A stretch of 64,000 nt of DNA from Candidatus Dichloromethanomonas elyunquensis (GTDB lineage: Bacteria; Bacillota; Desulfitobacteriia; Desulfitobacteriales; Syntrophobotulaceae): positions 1 through 64,000 of the forward strand of contig LNDB01000007.1 of assembly GCA_001515265.1 (NCBI GenBank), in the 5' to 3' direction. A model generated the notes under the pieces. The model did not search any database and was not told the DNA's origin. It worked only from the letters and a program-made list of their open reading frames with translations. A program made the translations under genes and the position numbers. Below are positions 9,030 through 18,765 of the stretch, one piece after another. Positions within the stretch are counted from its first letter, which is position 1. The number at the start of each line of letters is the position of its first letter.

Positions 9030-10043
9030 TTACCTGAGAATCTCGCTGGATATTCCTCCGAGAGATGAACAGCCGGTTAGTATCATGGAAACCTTCATTT
9101 CAGAGATAAGTTTATTGAGAATAAACGCGACCCCTTCTGCTCCTCCCCCTGCTGCACCTACTAGCAACGGACGTCCGATAAGGACTGCATCTGCACCCAG
9201 CGCCAGCATTTTGACAATATCTGCCCCCGAACGGATTCCCCCGTCAACCAGGACCGGTATTCTTCCGCTTACCTCTGAGGCAATCTCCGATAAAACCTCG
9301 GCAGCGCCAGGCGTATGATCTAATACTCTTCCACCGTGATTGGAGACTACGATCCCGGCTGCACCTACTTTCACAGCAAGGTCAGCTTCATCCGAAGTCA
9401 TAATTCCTTTTAAAAATACCGGCAAAGATGTGCTCTTGACGATATCACGCAGCTGCTGCTCGTTTTTGGGTCCGACTGGCTGCCCCTTCAATTTCATGTT
9501 AATAATTCCTGCCGCATCCACATCAATCCCAACCGCTAAAGCCCCTGCTTCCTCAGCACGTTTGATATATTCTAAGATATCCTTGTTCTCTCTGGGCTTG
9601 ATGACAGGAATTCCCTGAACTCCATGCTTGGTCAATGCTTCAATTCCTAGCTGAAAGTGCGCGGGGTCGGGTCCATCGCCTGTCCAAGCTATCGTTCCCG
9701 CCATCTCGCTTCCGAGTACTGCCGATTCCGCCCATACCTTATCACTCAGCTTTCCGCCGGTCTGCATCCCTACTGCTGTAATAGGAGCAGCCATAAGGGG
9801 CGCAGAGAGGGTTTTCTCCAAAAAAGCATATTGCGTATCCGGGGAATCGGCACTGTGCAAGGTCCGGAGGTTTAACTTATGTTGGGCCAGCGCATTAATA
9901 TTATTCATAAATGAAGACCCGCTTCCCGTTCCTCCTAACCCGGGCATTTCACCTGCACATGCTTTACCATCACACTCCCTGCAGACCCTGCAATAAGGTT
10001 TTAGTCTTTCCCGGGCATTCGTCCTTAATAACTGGATATCCAT
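9030..10043 (-). CDS. Alpha-hydroxy-acid oxidising FMN protein with N-terminal cysteine cluster
   Basis: A 337-residue TIM-barrel flavoprotein of the lactate/glycolate oxidase and isopentenyl-diphosphate isomerase type 2 group. The FMN/substrate signature VVSNHGGRVLDHTPG contains the family's catalytic His and Arg, and the phosphate-binding part is VLVDGGIRSGADIVKMLALGADAVLIGRP. It is shorter than classical lactate oxidases (about 350-380). The N-terminus carries CRVCRECDGKACAGEMPG, four Cys in about a dozen residues, a feature of an anaerobe-rich subgroup rather than of the aerobic oxidases. Whether they bind a metal or cluster is unknown. An anaerobe would probably use it as a dehydrogenase. 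The ATG has a strong GGAGGAGG site. Confidence 0.85.
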   Translation of the reverse strand: MDIQLLRTNARERLKPYCRVCRECDGKACAGEMPGLGGTGSGSSFMNNINALAQHKLNLRTLHSADSPDTQYAFLEKTLSAPLMAAPITAVGMQTGGKLSDKVWAESAVLGSEMAGTIAWTGDGPDPAHFQLGIEALTKHGVQGIPVIKPRENKDILEYIKRAEEAGALAVGIDVDAAGIINMKLKGQPVGPKNEQQLRDIVKSTSLPVFLKGIMTSDEADLAVKVGAAGIVVSNHGGRVLDHTPGAAEVLSEIASEVSGRIPVLVDGGIRSGADIVKMLALGADAVLIGRPLLVGAAGGGAEGVAFILNKLISEMKVSMILTGCSSLGGISSEILR

Positions 10044-10135
10044 AATGCCTCCTCCTTAATTTCTGTACTTGCATTCGCTGCTGCCACACCTATACCGGCT
10101 CAATATTCATTATACCATGGGTTTCTTTCTCCCGA

Positions 10136-10182
10136 TAATGAAAAACGGCCCCAGGCACAGCACCTGAAACTGTTTTCATTTT
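10136..10182. repeat. Nested inverted repeat between panB and the flavoprotein gene
   Basis: Outer arms AATGAAAAAC and GTTTTCATT flank an inner CAGGCACAGCACCTG imperfect palindrome. It lies 47 bases past the panB stop. No clean U-tract follows on the minus strand, so it is not a textbook terminator, though it may fold in panB mRNA and act as one or as an mRNA 3' end. Confidence 0.5.
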
Positions 10183-10228
10183 GGGAACTTGCTTATAACT
10201 CTTCCCTGATGGTTCAGATAAAATCCCC

Positions 10229-11077
10229 TTATCTTCCCATCTGTTTGAGAATTTTTTCCAATTCTCCTTCCTTTAGCTTGTAGCAATGTTCCTCTTCGGG
10301 GTACTGCCCTTCCTGCACTTCACTTTTATAGTTTCCGAGCGCTTCAAGAATGATAGCGTTCAAGTCCAAATATTTTTTTACAAATTTGGGCACAAAAGCA
10401 TCGAAGAAACCCAATGCATCGTGAACAATCAGGAGCTGGCCATGAACCTGAGGGCCTGCCCCAATTCCAATGACAGGGATCTTTGCTTTTTCAGTAATAA
10501 TCTCGGCGACTTCGGGAGGAACCGCTTCTAAAAGCAGCAAACTGATTCCGCATTCCTCCAATATCTTTGCATCTTCAATGATTTTCATTGCTCCGGAACA
10601 ATCTCTGCCTTGAGATTTATATCCGCCCAATTGTGCAATTGATTGCGGCGTGAGTCCCAAATGACCCATCACAGGAATGGTTGCATTAACCATTGCTTCC
10701 ACGGTTTTAGCCATATTGGCGCCGCCTTCAAGCTTAACCGCATCGCAACCCGCTTCTGCCATAAAACGTCCGCCATTGCGGATCGCCTCTTCTTTGCTGA
10801 TTTGATAGGACATGTAGGGCATATCCCCCACTAAAAAAGCAGTAGGCGCTCCTTTTCTAACGGCCTTGCAATGAGCAACCATGGTATCCGTTTGCATATT
10901 TAAAGTAGATTCATGTCCAAATACCGTCATAGCCATGGAATCACCACAGAGGATTATATCAATACCTGCTTTTTCTTCCAGAAGAGCCATTGGGTAATCA
11001 TAGCCTGTAAGCATTGTAATCTTTTTTCCGGTATGGACTTTTTCTCCCAGGGTATGAATGGTAACTTTCTGCCTCAT
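10229..11077 (-). CDS. panB: 3-methyl-2-oxobutanoate hydroxymethyltransferase
   Basis: PanB transfers a hydroxymethyl group from 5,10-methylene-tetrahydrofolate to alpha-ketoisovalerate, giving ketopantoate, the first committed step to pantothenate and coenzyme A. The 282-residue protein shows the family landmarks: KITMLTGYDYPMA, the Mg ligand region LCGDSMAMTVFGHESTL, VKLEGGANMAKTVEAM, and the catalytic Glu segment LLLLEAVPPEVAEIIT. The ATG has AGGAGGAGAG upstream. Pantothenate genes are usually grouped as panBCD; here panB stands alone, with no panC or panD in the window. Confidence 0.96.
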   Translation of the reverse strand: MRQKVTIHTLGEKVHTGKKITMLTGYDYPMALLEEKAGIDIILCGDSMAMTVFGHESTLNMQTDTMVAHCKAVRKGAPTAFLVGDMPYMSYQISKEEAIRNGGRFMAEAGCDAVKLEGGANMAKTVEAMVNATIPVMGHLGLTPQSIAQLGGYKSQGRDCSGAMKIIEDAKILEECGISLLLLEAVPPEVAEIITEKAKIPVIGIGAGPQVHGQLLIVHDALGFFDAFVPKFVKKYLDLNAIILEALGNYKSEVQEGQYPEEEHCYKLKEGELEKILKQMGR

Positions 11078-11194
11078 CTTGTCTCTCCTCCTAAAACTTT
11101 CTTTCTGCTATTTATCTCTATGCAATGCAAATTGTTACTCATCTAATATACCCTATCGCGGCCTGATTGTCTACCCCTTGATTACATATTTCCA

Positions 11195-11216
11195 CCAGAG
11201 AGATACATCTCTCTGG
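11195..11216. repeat. Perfect 9-bp stem hairpin downstream of uvrA
   Basis: CCAGAGAGA and TCTCTCTGG form a perfect nine-base-pair stem around a TACA loop, 41 bases past the uvrA stop and ahead of panB. Neither strand has a following T-tract, so it is not a canonical intrinsic terminator. It may stabilise the uvrA mRNA end or bind a protein. Confidence 0.5.
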
Positions 11217-11256
11217 TTCCAAGTATCTTGAATTGTTCTCATTGTGTCTCTGTTCA

Positions 11257-14076
11257 TCATATCAGATATTTTTTCAGGAACTGACCGGTGTAAGAAGCCG
11301 GGCAATTAACGACCTCTTCAGGCGTCCCTTGGGCAATAACTTCTCCCCCTCTGCTCCCGCCTTCGGGCCCTAAGTCAATGATATAATCAGCTGTCTTGAT
11401 TACATCCAGATTATGTTCAATGACTAAGACGGAATCGCCCGCTTCAACCAGACGATGAAGGACAGCAAGGAGTTTATCGACATCGGCAATATGCAGACCT
11501 GTAGTTGGTTCATCCAAAATGTAAAGCGTCTTACCTGTACTTCGACGGCTGAGTTCTGATGCTAATTTGATCCGCTGCGCTTCTCCACCGGATAAAGTGG
11601 TTGCAGGCTGGCCCAACCGGATGTACCCCAACCCAACATCCTGCAGTGTCAGCATTTTGCGGGCAATCCTAGGTACTGCGGCAAAGAAATCCACAGCCTC
11701 ATCGACCGTCATATCTAGGATCTTGGCAATATTTTTGCCTTTAAAGTTCACTTCCAGGGTTTCCCGATTATAGCGCTGTCCACGGCACACCTCGCACGGC
11801 ACATAAACATCAGGCAAAAAATGCATTTCAATCTTAATAATGCCGTCACCCCGGCAGGCTTCGCAACGCCCTCCCTTAACATTGAAACTGAATCTCCCCG
11901 GTTTGTATCCTCTCACCTTGGCCTCAGAAGTCTGTGAAAACAAATCACGGATAAAATCAAAAACCCCTGTATAGGTTGCAGGATTGGACCTGGGGGTTCT
12001 GCCAATCGGCGACTGGTCAATATCGATGACTTTGTCTATATATTCCAATCCCCTGATTTCCCGGCACAATCCGGGTCTTACTTTCCTACTGATTCCAAGT
12101 TCGGTTTGGAGCCCTTTGAATAATACTTCATTGATTAACGTACTTTTCCCGGAACCGGATACTCCGGTTATGCAGGTAAAAACACCCAAGGGAATTTTGA
12201 CGCTGAGATCTTTGAGGTTGTTTTGCGCCGCTTCAATAACTTCCAGCCATTTTCCGTTTGGCTGGTGCCGCTCTGCAGGAACTTCAATTCGTCTTTTTCC
12301 GCTCTGATATTGACCTGTGATTGAATTTTCACATGCCATGATTTCCCCGATACTGCCTTGAACAACGACCCTTCCGCCATGAACTCCTGCTCCAGGCCCG
12401 ATATCTATGATGTGGTCTGCCGCCATCATAGTATCTTCATCGTGTTCAACCACAATCAGGGTATTTCCTAAATCCCGCAAGTTTTTCAGCGTATTCAGCA
12501 ATCGTTCATTATCCCTTTGGTGCAGACCAATACTTGGCTCATCCAGAACGTAAAGGACCCCGGTCAGGCTTGAACCTATCTGGGTCGCCAAGCGGATCCT
12601 TTGCGCCTCCCCCCCGGACAGCGTACCTGCCGCCCGGTTGAGAGTGAGATAATCGAGTCCGACATTGACCAAAAATCCTAACCTTTCCCTGATTTCTTTC
12701 AAGACCTGATGAGCAATGGTCTGCTCTTTTTCACTCAGTTGCACATTGCTTAAAAAATCTAATCCTTCGGAAACTGTAAGTGCTGTCAATTCGCAGACGG
12801 ATAAATTCCCTACTTTTACCGCTAATGCCTCCGGCTTCAGCCTCTTTCCCTCACAGACCGGACACGGCTTCTCGGTCATATAACATTCAATCTCATTTCT
12901 GACATACTCTGAAGCGGATTCTTTATGTCTCCTGTTAAAATAAGGAATTAACCCTTCGAAGGGGGCTTTCCAGGTTTTGTATTCATCAAATATATTATAA
13001 TAATTAAATTTAATAGGAATCTCTGAACCGCAAACGAGTGCTTGCCATTGTTCTTGCGTCAGGTCCCGTACGGGTGTATCCAGGCTGAAACCTAATTTCT
13101 CAGAAAGTCCCTGAAGCAGGGCGGGGTAATAAGCAGAGCTCGATCTTGCCCAGGGTACAACTGCCCCCTCATTGATAGATTTACTCCGGTCAGGGATGAT
13201 CAGTCCGATATCCGCCTCAAGATTGGCCCCCAAGCCCGTACATGCGGGACAGGCTCCAAATGGACTGTTAAAAGAAAAAAGCCTGGGTGAAAGTTCCTCA
13301 ATGGCTATGCCGCAATCCGGGCAAGCAAAATTCTCACTGAAAAGCACTTCTTCGTGTTCCATGACATCGACCAGAACTGTTCCTTCCCCCAGTTTCAAGG
13401 CCGTTTCGAGAGAATCTGCAAGCCTGGCCCCAATATCAGCCTTAAGAGATATCCTGTCTATAACAACTTCAATGGTATGCTTTTTATTTTTTTCCAATTG
13501 TATTTCTTCGCTAAGGTCCCGAACCTTGCCATCGATTCTGACCCGGACATACCCATTTTTCTTCGCAAAATCCAACGTTTTGGCGTGCTCCCCCTTTTTT
13601 CCCCTAACCAAGGGAGCAAGAATTTGAATACGGGTTTTTTCCGGGTAGGCCAAGAGCTGGTCCACCATCTGCTGTACGGTTTGCTGGCTGATCTCTTTTC
13701 CGCAGTTCGGACAATGGGGATGTCCGATCCTTGCATAAAGGAGCCTGAGATAATCATAAATTTCCGTAACAGTTCCCACCGTTGATCGGGGATTACGGCT
13801 TGTTGTCTTTTGATCAATGGAGATTGCCGGGGAAAGACCCTCGATATAATCAACATCCGGTTTATCCATCTGCCCTAAAAATTGCCTGGCATAAGCTGAA
13901 AGAGACTCAACATAGCGGCGTTGTCCTTCTGCATAAATCGTATCGAAAGCCAGTGAAGATTTACCCGAACCGGAAAGGCCCGTCATAACGACCAGCTTGT
14001 CCCTGGGTATATCGATATCAATATTTTTTAAATTGTGTACACGGGCCCCGCGCACCTTAATAAATTCCTGTGTCAT
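11257..14076 (-). CDS. uvrA: Excinuclease ABC subunit A
   Basis: UvrA is the damage-recognition ATPase of nucleotide excision repair; as a dimer it loads UvrB on lesions. The 939-residue length is standard. Two ABC ATPase modules are visible: Walker [15 protein letters not shown] near residue 32 with signature [12 protein letters not shown] near 488, and a second Walker [15 protein letters not shown] near 643 with [12 protein letters not shown] near 830. Zinc-binding pairs appear as CPNC, CPDC/CPAC and CEAC/CEVC, as expected. The ATG has a GGAGGT site. It follows uvrB by 101 bases, the usual uvrBA arrangement. Confidence 0.98.
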   Translation of the reverse strand: MTQEFIKVRGARVHNLKNIDIDIPRDKLVVMTGLSGSGKSSLAFDTIYAEGQRRYVESLSAYARQFLGQMDKPDVDYIEGLSPAISIDQKTTSRNPRSTVGTVTEIYDYLRLLYARIGHPHCPNCGKEISQQTVQQMVDQLLAYPEKTRIQILAPLVRGKKGEHAKTLDFAKKNGYVRVRIDGKVRDLSEEIQLEKNKKHTIEVVIDRISLKADIGARLADSLETALKLGEGTVLVDVMEHEEVLFSENFACPDCGIAIEELSPRLFSFNSPFGACPACTGLGANLEADIGLIIPDRSKSINEGAVVPWARSSSAYYPALLQGLSEKLGFSLDTPVRDLTQEQWQALVCGSEIPIKFNYYNIFDEYKTWKAPFEGLIPYFNRRHKESASEYVRNEIECYMTEKPCPVCEGKRLKPEALAVKVGNLSVCELTALTVSEGLDFLSNVQLSEKEQTIAHQVLKEIRERLGFLVNVGLDYLTLNRAAGTLSGGEAQRIRLATQIGSSLTGVLYVLDEPSIGLHQRDNERLLNTLKNLRDLGNTLIVVEHDEDTMMAADHIIDIGPGAGVHGGRVVVQGSIGEIMACENSITGQYQSGKRRIEVPAERHQPNGKWLEVIEAAQNNLKDLSVKIPLGVFTCITGVSGSGKSTLINEVLFKGLQTELGISRKVRPGLCREIRGLEYIDKVIDIDQSPIGRTPRSNPATYTGVFDFIRDLFSQTSEAKVRGYKPGRFSFNVKGGRCEACRGDGIIKIEMHFLPDVYVPCEVCRGQRYNRETLEVNFKGKNIAKILDMTVDEAVDFFAAVPRIARKMLTLQDVGLGYIRLGQPATTLSGGEAQRIKLASELSRRSTGKTLYILDEPTTGLHIADVDKLLAVLHRLVEAGDSVLVIEHNLDVIKTADYIIDLGPEGGSRGGEVIAQGTPEEVVNCPASYTGQFLKKYLI

Positions 14077-14177
14077 CCTGACCTCCGGTTAATATTTCCT
14101 TCTGGACCCTTTATTACATATCCTGACTGCTTGGGAACTATTTTAAACAAATGAAAGATGCAAAGCGATAAAGTCGA

Positions 14178-16238
14178 CTATTTTCGGCTGCCCTTTCTGT
14201 TACGGTTATAACTCCCGCCGGAATTCTGCCCTTTTCTTTTCCCGGCTCCCGGAGAAAATTTGACATTGAAAGGTTTATTTCCTTTTAGTTCTATGATTGC
14301 ATCCCGTAAGTCTGCCGCTTTTTCAAAATCCAGCTCTTTAGCGGCTTTGAGCATTTCTCCTTCTAAAGTGCGGATCAGGTTTTCCTTTTCTTCAGGAGTA
14401 AGACCTGCCTGCTTACTGCCGTATGCCGTTCTTTTTTCGGCAATTTTTGTTGCTTCGGGTATTTCGTAAATCTGTTTGCGAATCGTCTGAGGCGTTATCC
14501 CGTGGTTACGGTTATATTCCATCTGAATACTGCGTCTGCGGTTCGTCTCGCTGATGGCCACTTTCATTGACCCCGTCAAATTATCCGCATACATAATGAC
14601 CCGCCCATTCACGTTGCGCGCTGCTCTTCCAATAGTCTGGATCAGTGAACGGTCCGACCTTAAAAAGCCTTCTTTGTCAGCATCGAGAATAGCGACCAGG
14701 GAGACTTCAGGCAGGTCAAGCCCTTCTCTTAGAAGGTTGATTCCCACGATGATATCAATTTCTCCTAGTCGAAGTTCCCGCAGAATTTCCATTCTTTCCA
14801 GGGTGGATATATCGGAATGGAGGTAGCGCACCTTCATATTAAGCTGTTTGAGATAATCTGTCAGGTCTTCCGCCATTCTTTTGGTGAGTGTCGTCACAAG
14901 AATCCTCTCATCTCTCGCTACCCGCTCATTGATTTCCCCAATCAAATCATCGATTTGTCCTCCGGTCGGTTTTAAAATGATCTCAGGATCAATCAATCCT
15001 GTTGGTCTGATAATTTGTTCCACCGCTATTGGGCAGTGGTCCTTTTCATAGGGACCGGGGGTGGCGCTGACATATACTTTTTGAGGGGTTAGAAGTTCAA
15101 ATTCCGTAAAACGCAGCGGCCGGTTATCCATTGCCGAGGGCAGTCTGAATCCGTGTTCTACCAATGTTGCCTTGCGGGAGCGGTCACCTTCATACATTCC
15201 TCTGACCTGAGGGAGAGTCTGATGTGATTCGTCAATAAACATGAGAAAATCTTTTGGGAAAAAGTGCAGCAAGGTATAGGGAGTCTCTCCCGGTTCCCTG
15301 AAAGTAAGATGCCTGGAATAATTCTCGATGCCGTTGCAAAAACCCATTTCCCTCATCATTTCAATATCGTAACGTGTCCTTTGCTCCAAACGCTGTGCTT
15401 CCAAAAGCTTACCCGTGGAACGGAAAAAAGCAAGTCGTTCTTCCAGCTCTTGTTCGATGTTTTCCGCCGCCGCCATTAGTTTTTCTTTCTCTGTAACATA
15501 GTGAGAGTTTGGAAATATAGAAACATGTCTCCGTTCCCCCAAGATTTCACCCGTTACAATATTTACTTCATAAAGATGCTCAATCTCATCTCCGAACATT
15601 TCTACCCGTATCGCTTTCTCACTGGATGAAGCGGGACAGATCTCCACAACATCTCCCCTTACTCTAAAAGTTCCTCTCAGAAATGACAGATCATTCCGAT
15701 CATACTGGATCTCTACCAGTCTGCGCAGCACTTGGTTCCGTTCCATTTCCTGTCCCTGTCTGAGAGACAGAACCAGGTCACGGTATTCATCAGGAGAACC
15801 CAACCCGTAGATACAGGAAACACTGGCTACCACGATAACGTCTTTTCTCTCAAAAAGGGCTGCCGTTGCAGAGTGTCTGAGCTTCTCAATTTCTTCGTTT
15901 ATAGAAGCATCCTTTTCAATATATAAATCATTGGAAGGAACATAGGCTTCCGGCTGGTAATAATCGTAATAGCTTACAAAGTATTCGACAGCATTTTCAG
16001 GAAAGAATTCTTTAAACTCACAAAAAAGTTGTCCGGCCAGGGTTTTATTATGTGCCAGCACCAAGGCAGGCTTTTGAACCCGATTGATAATACTTGCCAT
16101 CGTAAAAGTTTTTCCCGAACCGGTAACCCCTAAAAGTGTCTGATGGTTTCTTCCTTCCAGTATCCCCCTTGTAAGCTTGTCCACTGCCTCCGGCTGATCT
16201 CCGGAAAGATTATAAGGTGCACGCAGCCGAAATTGCAT
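14178..16238 (-). CDS. uvrB: Excinuclease ABC subunit B
   Basis: UvrB is the helicase-like core of nucleotide excision repair that verifies damage and recruits UvrC. Motifs: Walker [13 protein letters not shown] near residue 40, the beta-hairpin segment [20 protein letters not shown] near 90-115, helicase motif [21 protein letters not shown], and the C-terminal UVR domain [23 protein letters not shown] that contacts UvrC. The open frame reaches a GTG at 16256, but the ATG at 16238 ([19 protein letters not shown]) sits correctly behind GGAAGGAAGG and gives 686 residues. The basic Gly/Arg/Lys-rich tail is an unimportant extension. Confidence 0.98.
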   Translation of the reverse strand: MQFRLRAPYNLSGDQPEAVDKLTRGILEGRNHQTLLGVTGSGKTFTMASIINRVQKPALVLAHNKTLAGQLFCEFKEFFPENAVEYFVSYYDYYQPEAYVPSNDLYIEKDASINEEIEKLRHSATAALFERKDVIVVASVSCIYGLGSPDEYRDLVLSLRQGQEMERNQVLRRLVEIQYDRNDLSFLRGTFRVRGDVVEICPASSSEKAIRVEMFGDEIEHLYEVNIVTGEILGERRHVSIFPNSHYVTEKEKLMAAAENIEQELEERLAFFRSTGKLLEAQRLEQRTRYDIEMMREMGFCNGIENYSRHLTFREPGETPYTLLHFFPKDFLMFIDESHQTLPQVRGMYEGDRSRKATLVEHGFRLPSAMDNRPLRFTEFELLTPQKVYVSATPGPYEKDHCPIAVEQIIRPTGLIDPEIILKPTGGQIDDLIGEINERVARDERILVTTLTKRMAEDLTDYLKQLNMKVRYLHSDISTLERMEILRELRLGEIDIIVGINLLREGLDLPEVSLVAILDADKEGFLRSDRSLIQTIGRAARNVNGRVIMYADNLTGSMKVAISETNRRRSIQMEYNRNHGITPQTIRKQIYEIPEATKIAEKRTAYGSKQAGLTPEEKENLIRTLEGEMLKAAKELDFEKAADLRDAIIELKGNKPFNVKFSPGAGKRKGQNSGGSYNRNRKGSRK

Positions 16239-16403
16239 ATAATACCTTCCTTCCACTCATCAAACAAAAAAACGAACGAATTCCAATTTGCATTCGCCTG
16301 ATTATTATTTATTCATATGACTGAATCCCATATTATTTACATATTTTAATTATAACATCAAGTCCTATAAATATCACCTTGGGATATACTAACAATGCCT
16401 CGC

Positions 16404-17411
16404 TTAATCCTGTCTTAAATCCATAAGAATACTGCTTAATAAATCATTGCGCATCTCATCCAATCCCCGAAAATTCACCGAATCATTGACAAGACTTTTT
16501 AACTCAATCCGGGCTTTTTTATATGTTTCCAACATAGTTGTCAGTTCTGTGCTGTGTTTTGTGTTAAATCCCTGTTCCTCGATCCTGCAGGGATTGCCTT
16601 TCCACACGGCAAGATTTCTTTCCGGAAAAACGATCCCAACAATGGTATAAGGTTTAAGCGGATGCACAATAATTTCCATAACTTGCCCCAGGCACTTGAC
16701 TTCCTGCAGAATATCCCGCAAAATTTTTGCCGAATCTTCCCCTTCCAGACAAATTCTATCAAAATCACGAATATATTTGGGAGCAAGGTTCAACCAGCCA
16801 TCCAGTTGCAATCCATGGAGGAAATGGTAATACAAGTAGTTCTTTTTGATTTTTGATACAATTTTTGTTATTTCTGTAAGATTAGGTCCATCCTCCTTAG
16901 AAGACAGAATAGTTTCTATACTTAACTGTTCTTTTTCTATTACTTCTTTTTCTCCTTCCTGGATTTCACTCTCATAATCTTTACGAAGCCGGTTAATAAC
17001 CGTTTGTTCAATTTGTTTCAGCCTTATGTTTAATTCTTCTATACGGGCTTTGTGCTGTTCAATTTTACTCTTCCTGCAAAAAGAGTCAAAATCAATTTCC
17101 CGGTGATATTCTCCTGTTAAGCATTGCACAATAAACTCGTTCTTATCAAACAAGCAAATCTTTTGCTTTGGCAGAAAAAATCCGGCTACGGAATCCGGTT
17201 CTTTTATAGATCGTATGTAATCAACATCATATCCCCTGTCGATGAGCTGAATACCGATCAGTTTGATCATTGTGGATTTGCCTGTTCCCGGTCCGCCCGT
17301 AAGAAAGTATGTATAATTCATGTCCTTCAGTAAACCCCCTGCGAAAGAGATGAAGCCGAAAGGGGTAAAAGCCTCGAGAAAATAATGACGAACATCAGCC
17401 GAACTTCCCAC
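16404..17411 (-). CDS. P-loop ATPase of unknown function (PRK06851-like)
   Basis: The N-terminal half has HYFLEAFTPFGFISFAGGLL followed by a clear Walker A, GGPGTGKST, near residue 40, then DYIRSIKEPDSVAGFFLPK. This pattern recalls an uncharacterised Firmicutes ATPase family (PRK06851 by memory) built of two tandem modules. A charged coiled-coil-like stretch fills residues 110-165. The C-terminal half repeats the module outline (ICLEGEDSAKILRDILQEV, then IIVHPLKPYTIVGIVFPERNLAVW) but lacks the Gly-Lys-Ser/Thr of a working P-loop. The open frame begins at a TTG inside the ctpA terminator; the GTG at 17411 has GGGAGGA eight bases upstream and is the likely start (335 residues). Function is unknown; it precedes uvrB by 165 bases. 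Confidence 0.75.
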   Translation of the reverse strand: MGSSADVRHYFLEAFTPFGFISFAGGLLKDMNYTYFLTGGPGTGKSTMIKLIGIQLIDRGYDVDYIRSIKEPDSVAGFFLPKQKICLFDKNEFIVQCLTGEYHREIDFDSFCRKSKIEQHKARIEELNIRLKQIEQTVINRLRKDYESEIQEGEKEVIEKEQLSIETILSSKEDGPNLTEITKIVSKIKKNYLYYHFLHGLQLDGWLNLAPKYIRDFDRICLEGEDSAKILRDILQEVKCLGQVMEIIVHPLKPYTIVGIVFPERNLAVWKGNPCRIEEQGFNTKHSTELTTMLETYKKARIELKSLVNDSVNFRGLDEMRNDLLSSILMDLRQD

Positions 17412-17453
17412 GATGATTCCTCCCAGCAAAATACTTGTGTGATATTGTATGCG

Positions 17454-17482
17454 CAAAAAACTGCCGGGGTTCTCCCCGGCAG
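17454..17482 (-). terminator. Intrinsic terminator of ctpA
   Basis: On the minus strand a GC-rich stem, CTGCCGGGG / CCCCGGCAG around an AGAA loop, is followed by six T residues. It lies 45 bases past the ctpA stop and just before the ATPase gene, so it closes the ftsE-ftsX-peptidase-ctpA unit. Confidence 0.9.
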
Positions 17483-17526
17483 TGCAATATATATTTGAAT
17501 TTTATTGTTGGTTCATTTTGCGGCAG

Positions 17527-18705
17527 CTAGATTTTTTTCAGAAGGACTTCTACGGCTTTCGTGAGCTGCGTATCAAATACAGGCTGCTGAGGAAGAATAG
17601 TAGCTTTTTCGCCTTCCTTTAATTCAACCTTTACATCTGGTTCAATCCCTTTTTTATGAATATCATTCTTTTTAGGGGTCAAGTATTTATCCGTGGTTAA
17701 GCGAACACTGGTATTGTTATCCAGAGGAAATACCGTCTGTACCACACCTTTGCCAAACGTTTTTGTTCCAACTAATGTTCCGCTTCCATAATCTTTGATA
17801 GCACCAACCACTATTTCCGATGATGATGCCGAATATTCATTGGTCAATACGACAAAAGGTTTGTTGACAAATTTGGCGGTGGATTTTTTGGTATCAACAT
17901 TTCCGTTCTTATCGACAATATGGACAATATCGCCTTGCGGTACCAAAAGACTGGCAACTTTTACGGCTGCATTCACTTCTCCCCCGTAATTGTAACGAAG
18001 ATCCAGGATAAATCCCTTATATTGATCAATTTTAAGGTCCTTAAATACCTTCTCCAAATCATCCCCGGTTTGTACTGAGAAACTTGAAATATCAATGATT
18101 GCAATATCTTGTCTCCCAGGAAGTGCCATTCCCTCAACGGTAGGCACATTAATATTGTCGCGGGTCAAGGTCACCGAAAAGTCCTTTTTGGCTTTAGAAC
18201 GGTAAATTCCAACCGTCACTTTAGTTCCCGGCTCTCCCCTCAGGATGGCTATCGCCCTGTCCTGAGTGATAGTCGAAACATCCGTATCATCGATCTTGAT
18301 GATGATATCTCCGGATTCCAAGCCTGCTCTCTCCGCCGGAGACCCCTTGATGGGACGCATAATGACCAATTGAGTCGGGTCGGCGGTACTGATATGAACC
18401 CCTATCCCCCCAAAAGTACCCTTAATGGAGTTCATGAGCGCTTTGTTTTCTTCCTCATCCTGGAAAGAAGAATAGGGATCAAGAGAACCCGCCATTCCCT
18501 TGACCGCTCCGTCAATCAGTTGGGCGGTCGGGGTATTGTAAAGGTATTGGCTGTCTATGAGATAGACTACCCGAAGCAATCTTCCCAGGTTATCATAGTT
18601 GTTAAAGATCAATCCGCCTATCAGTAGCGTAAACCCTGCCAAAAGTATCAGTCCGACAGCTACGGCCTGTTTCAATGCTCTCTTCCAATTTATCTCATTG
18701 GACAA
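17527..18705 (-). CDS. ctpA: Carboxyl-terminal processing protease (S41 family)
   Basis: The 392-residue protein has an N-terminal membrane anchor (ALKQAVAVGLILLAGFTLLIGGLIF), a PDZ domain (GGIGVHIS to SGDIIIKIDDTDVS) and the S41 serine protease core. The catalytic Ser is in NEYSASSSEIVVGAIKDYG and the catalytic Lys in GTKTFGKGVVQT, so the dyad is intact. Such proteases act outside the membrane, in some Firmicutes on cell wall or sporulation substrates. The start is TTG with an AAGGGG site. It sits downstream of the M23 peptidase gene in a ftsE-ftsX-peptidase-ctpA arrangement that recurs in Firmicutes, suggesting a link to cell wall hydrolysis during division. Confidence 0.93.
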   Translation of the reverse strand: MSNEINWKRALKQAVAVGLILLAGFTLLIGGLIFNNYDNLGRLLRVVYLIDSQYLYNTPTAQLIDGAVKGMAGSLDPYSSFQDEEENKALMNSIKGTFGGIGVHISTADPTQLVIMRPIKGSPAERAGLESGDIIIKIDDTDVSTITQDRAIAILRGEPGTKVTVGIYRSKAKKDFSVTLTRDNINVPTVEGMALPGRQDIAIIDISSFSVQTGDDLEKVFKDLKIDQYKGFILDLRYNYGGEVNAAVKVASLLVPQGDIVHIVDKNGNVDTKKSTAKFVNKPFVVLTNEYSASSSEIVVGAIKDYGSGTLVGTKTFGKGVVQTVFPLDNNTSVRLTTDKYLTPKKNDIHKKGIEPDVKVELKEGEKATILPQQPVFDTQLTKAVEVLLKKI

Positions 18706-18765
18706 TAATATACCCCTTCCCCGCCTGTACTTGGTTGTACTTTTCTATTATATGCAAATGACTTT

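Noticed and set aside
16262-16300. CGAAC...ATTCG sequence before uvrB as a LexA/SOS box
   Set aside because: Half-sites do not have the spacing of the Gram-positive LexA box CGAACnnnnGTTCG, so it is not supported.
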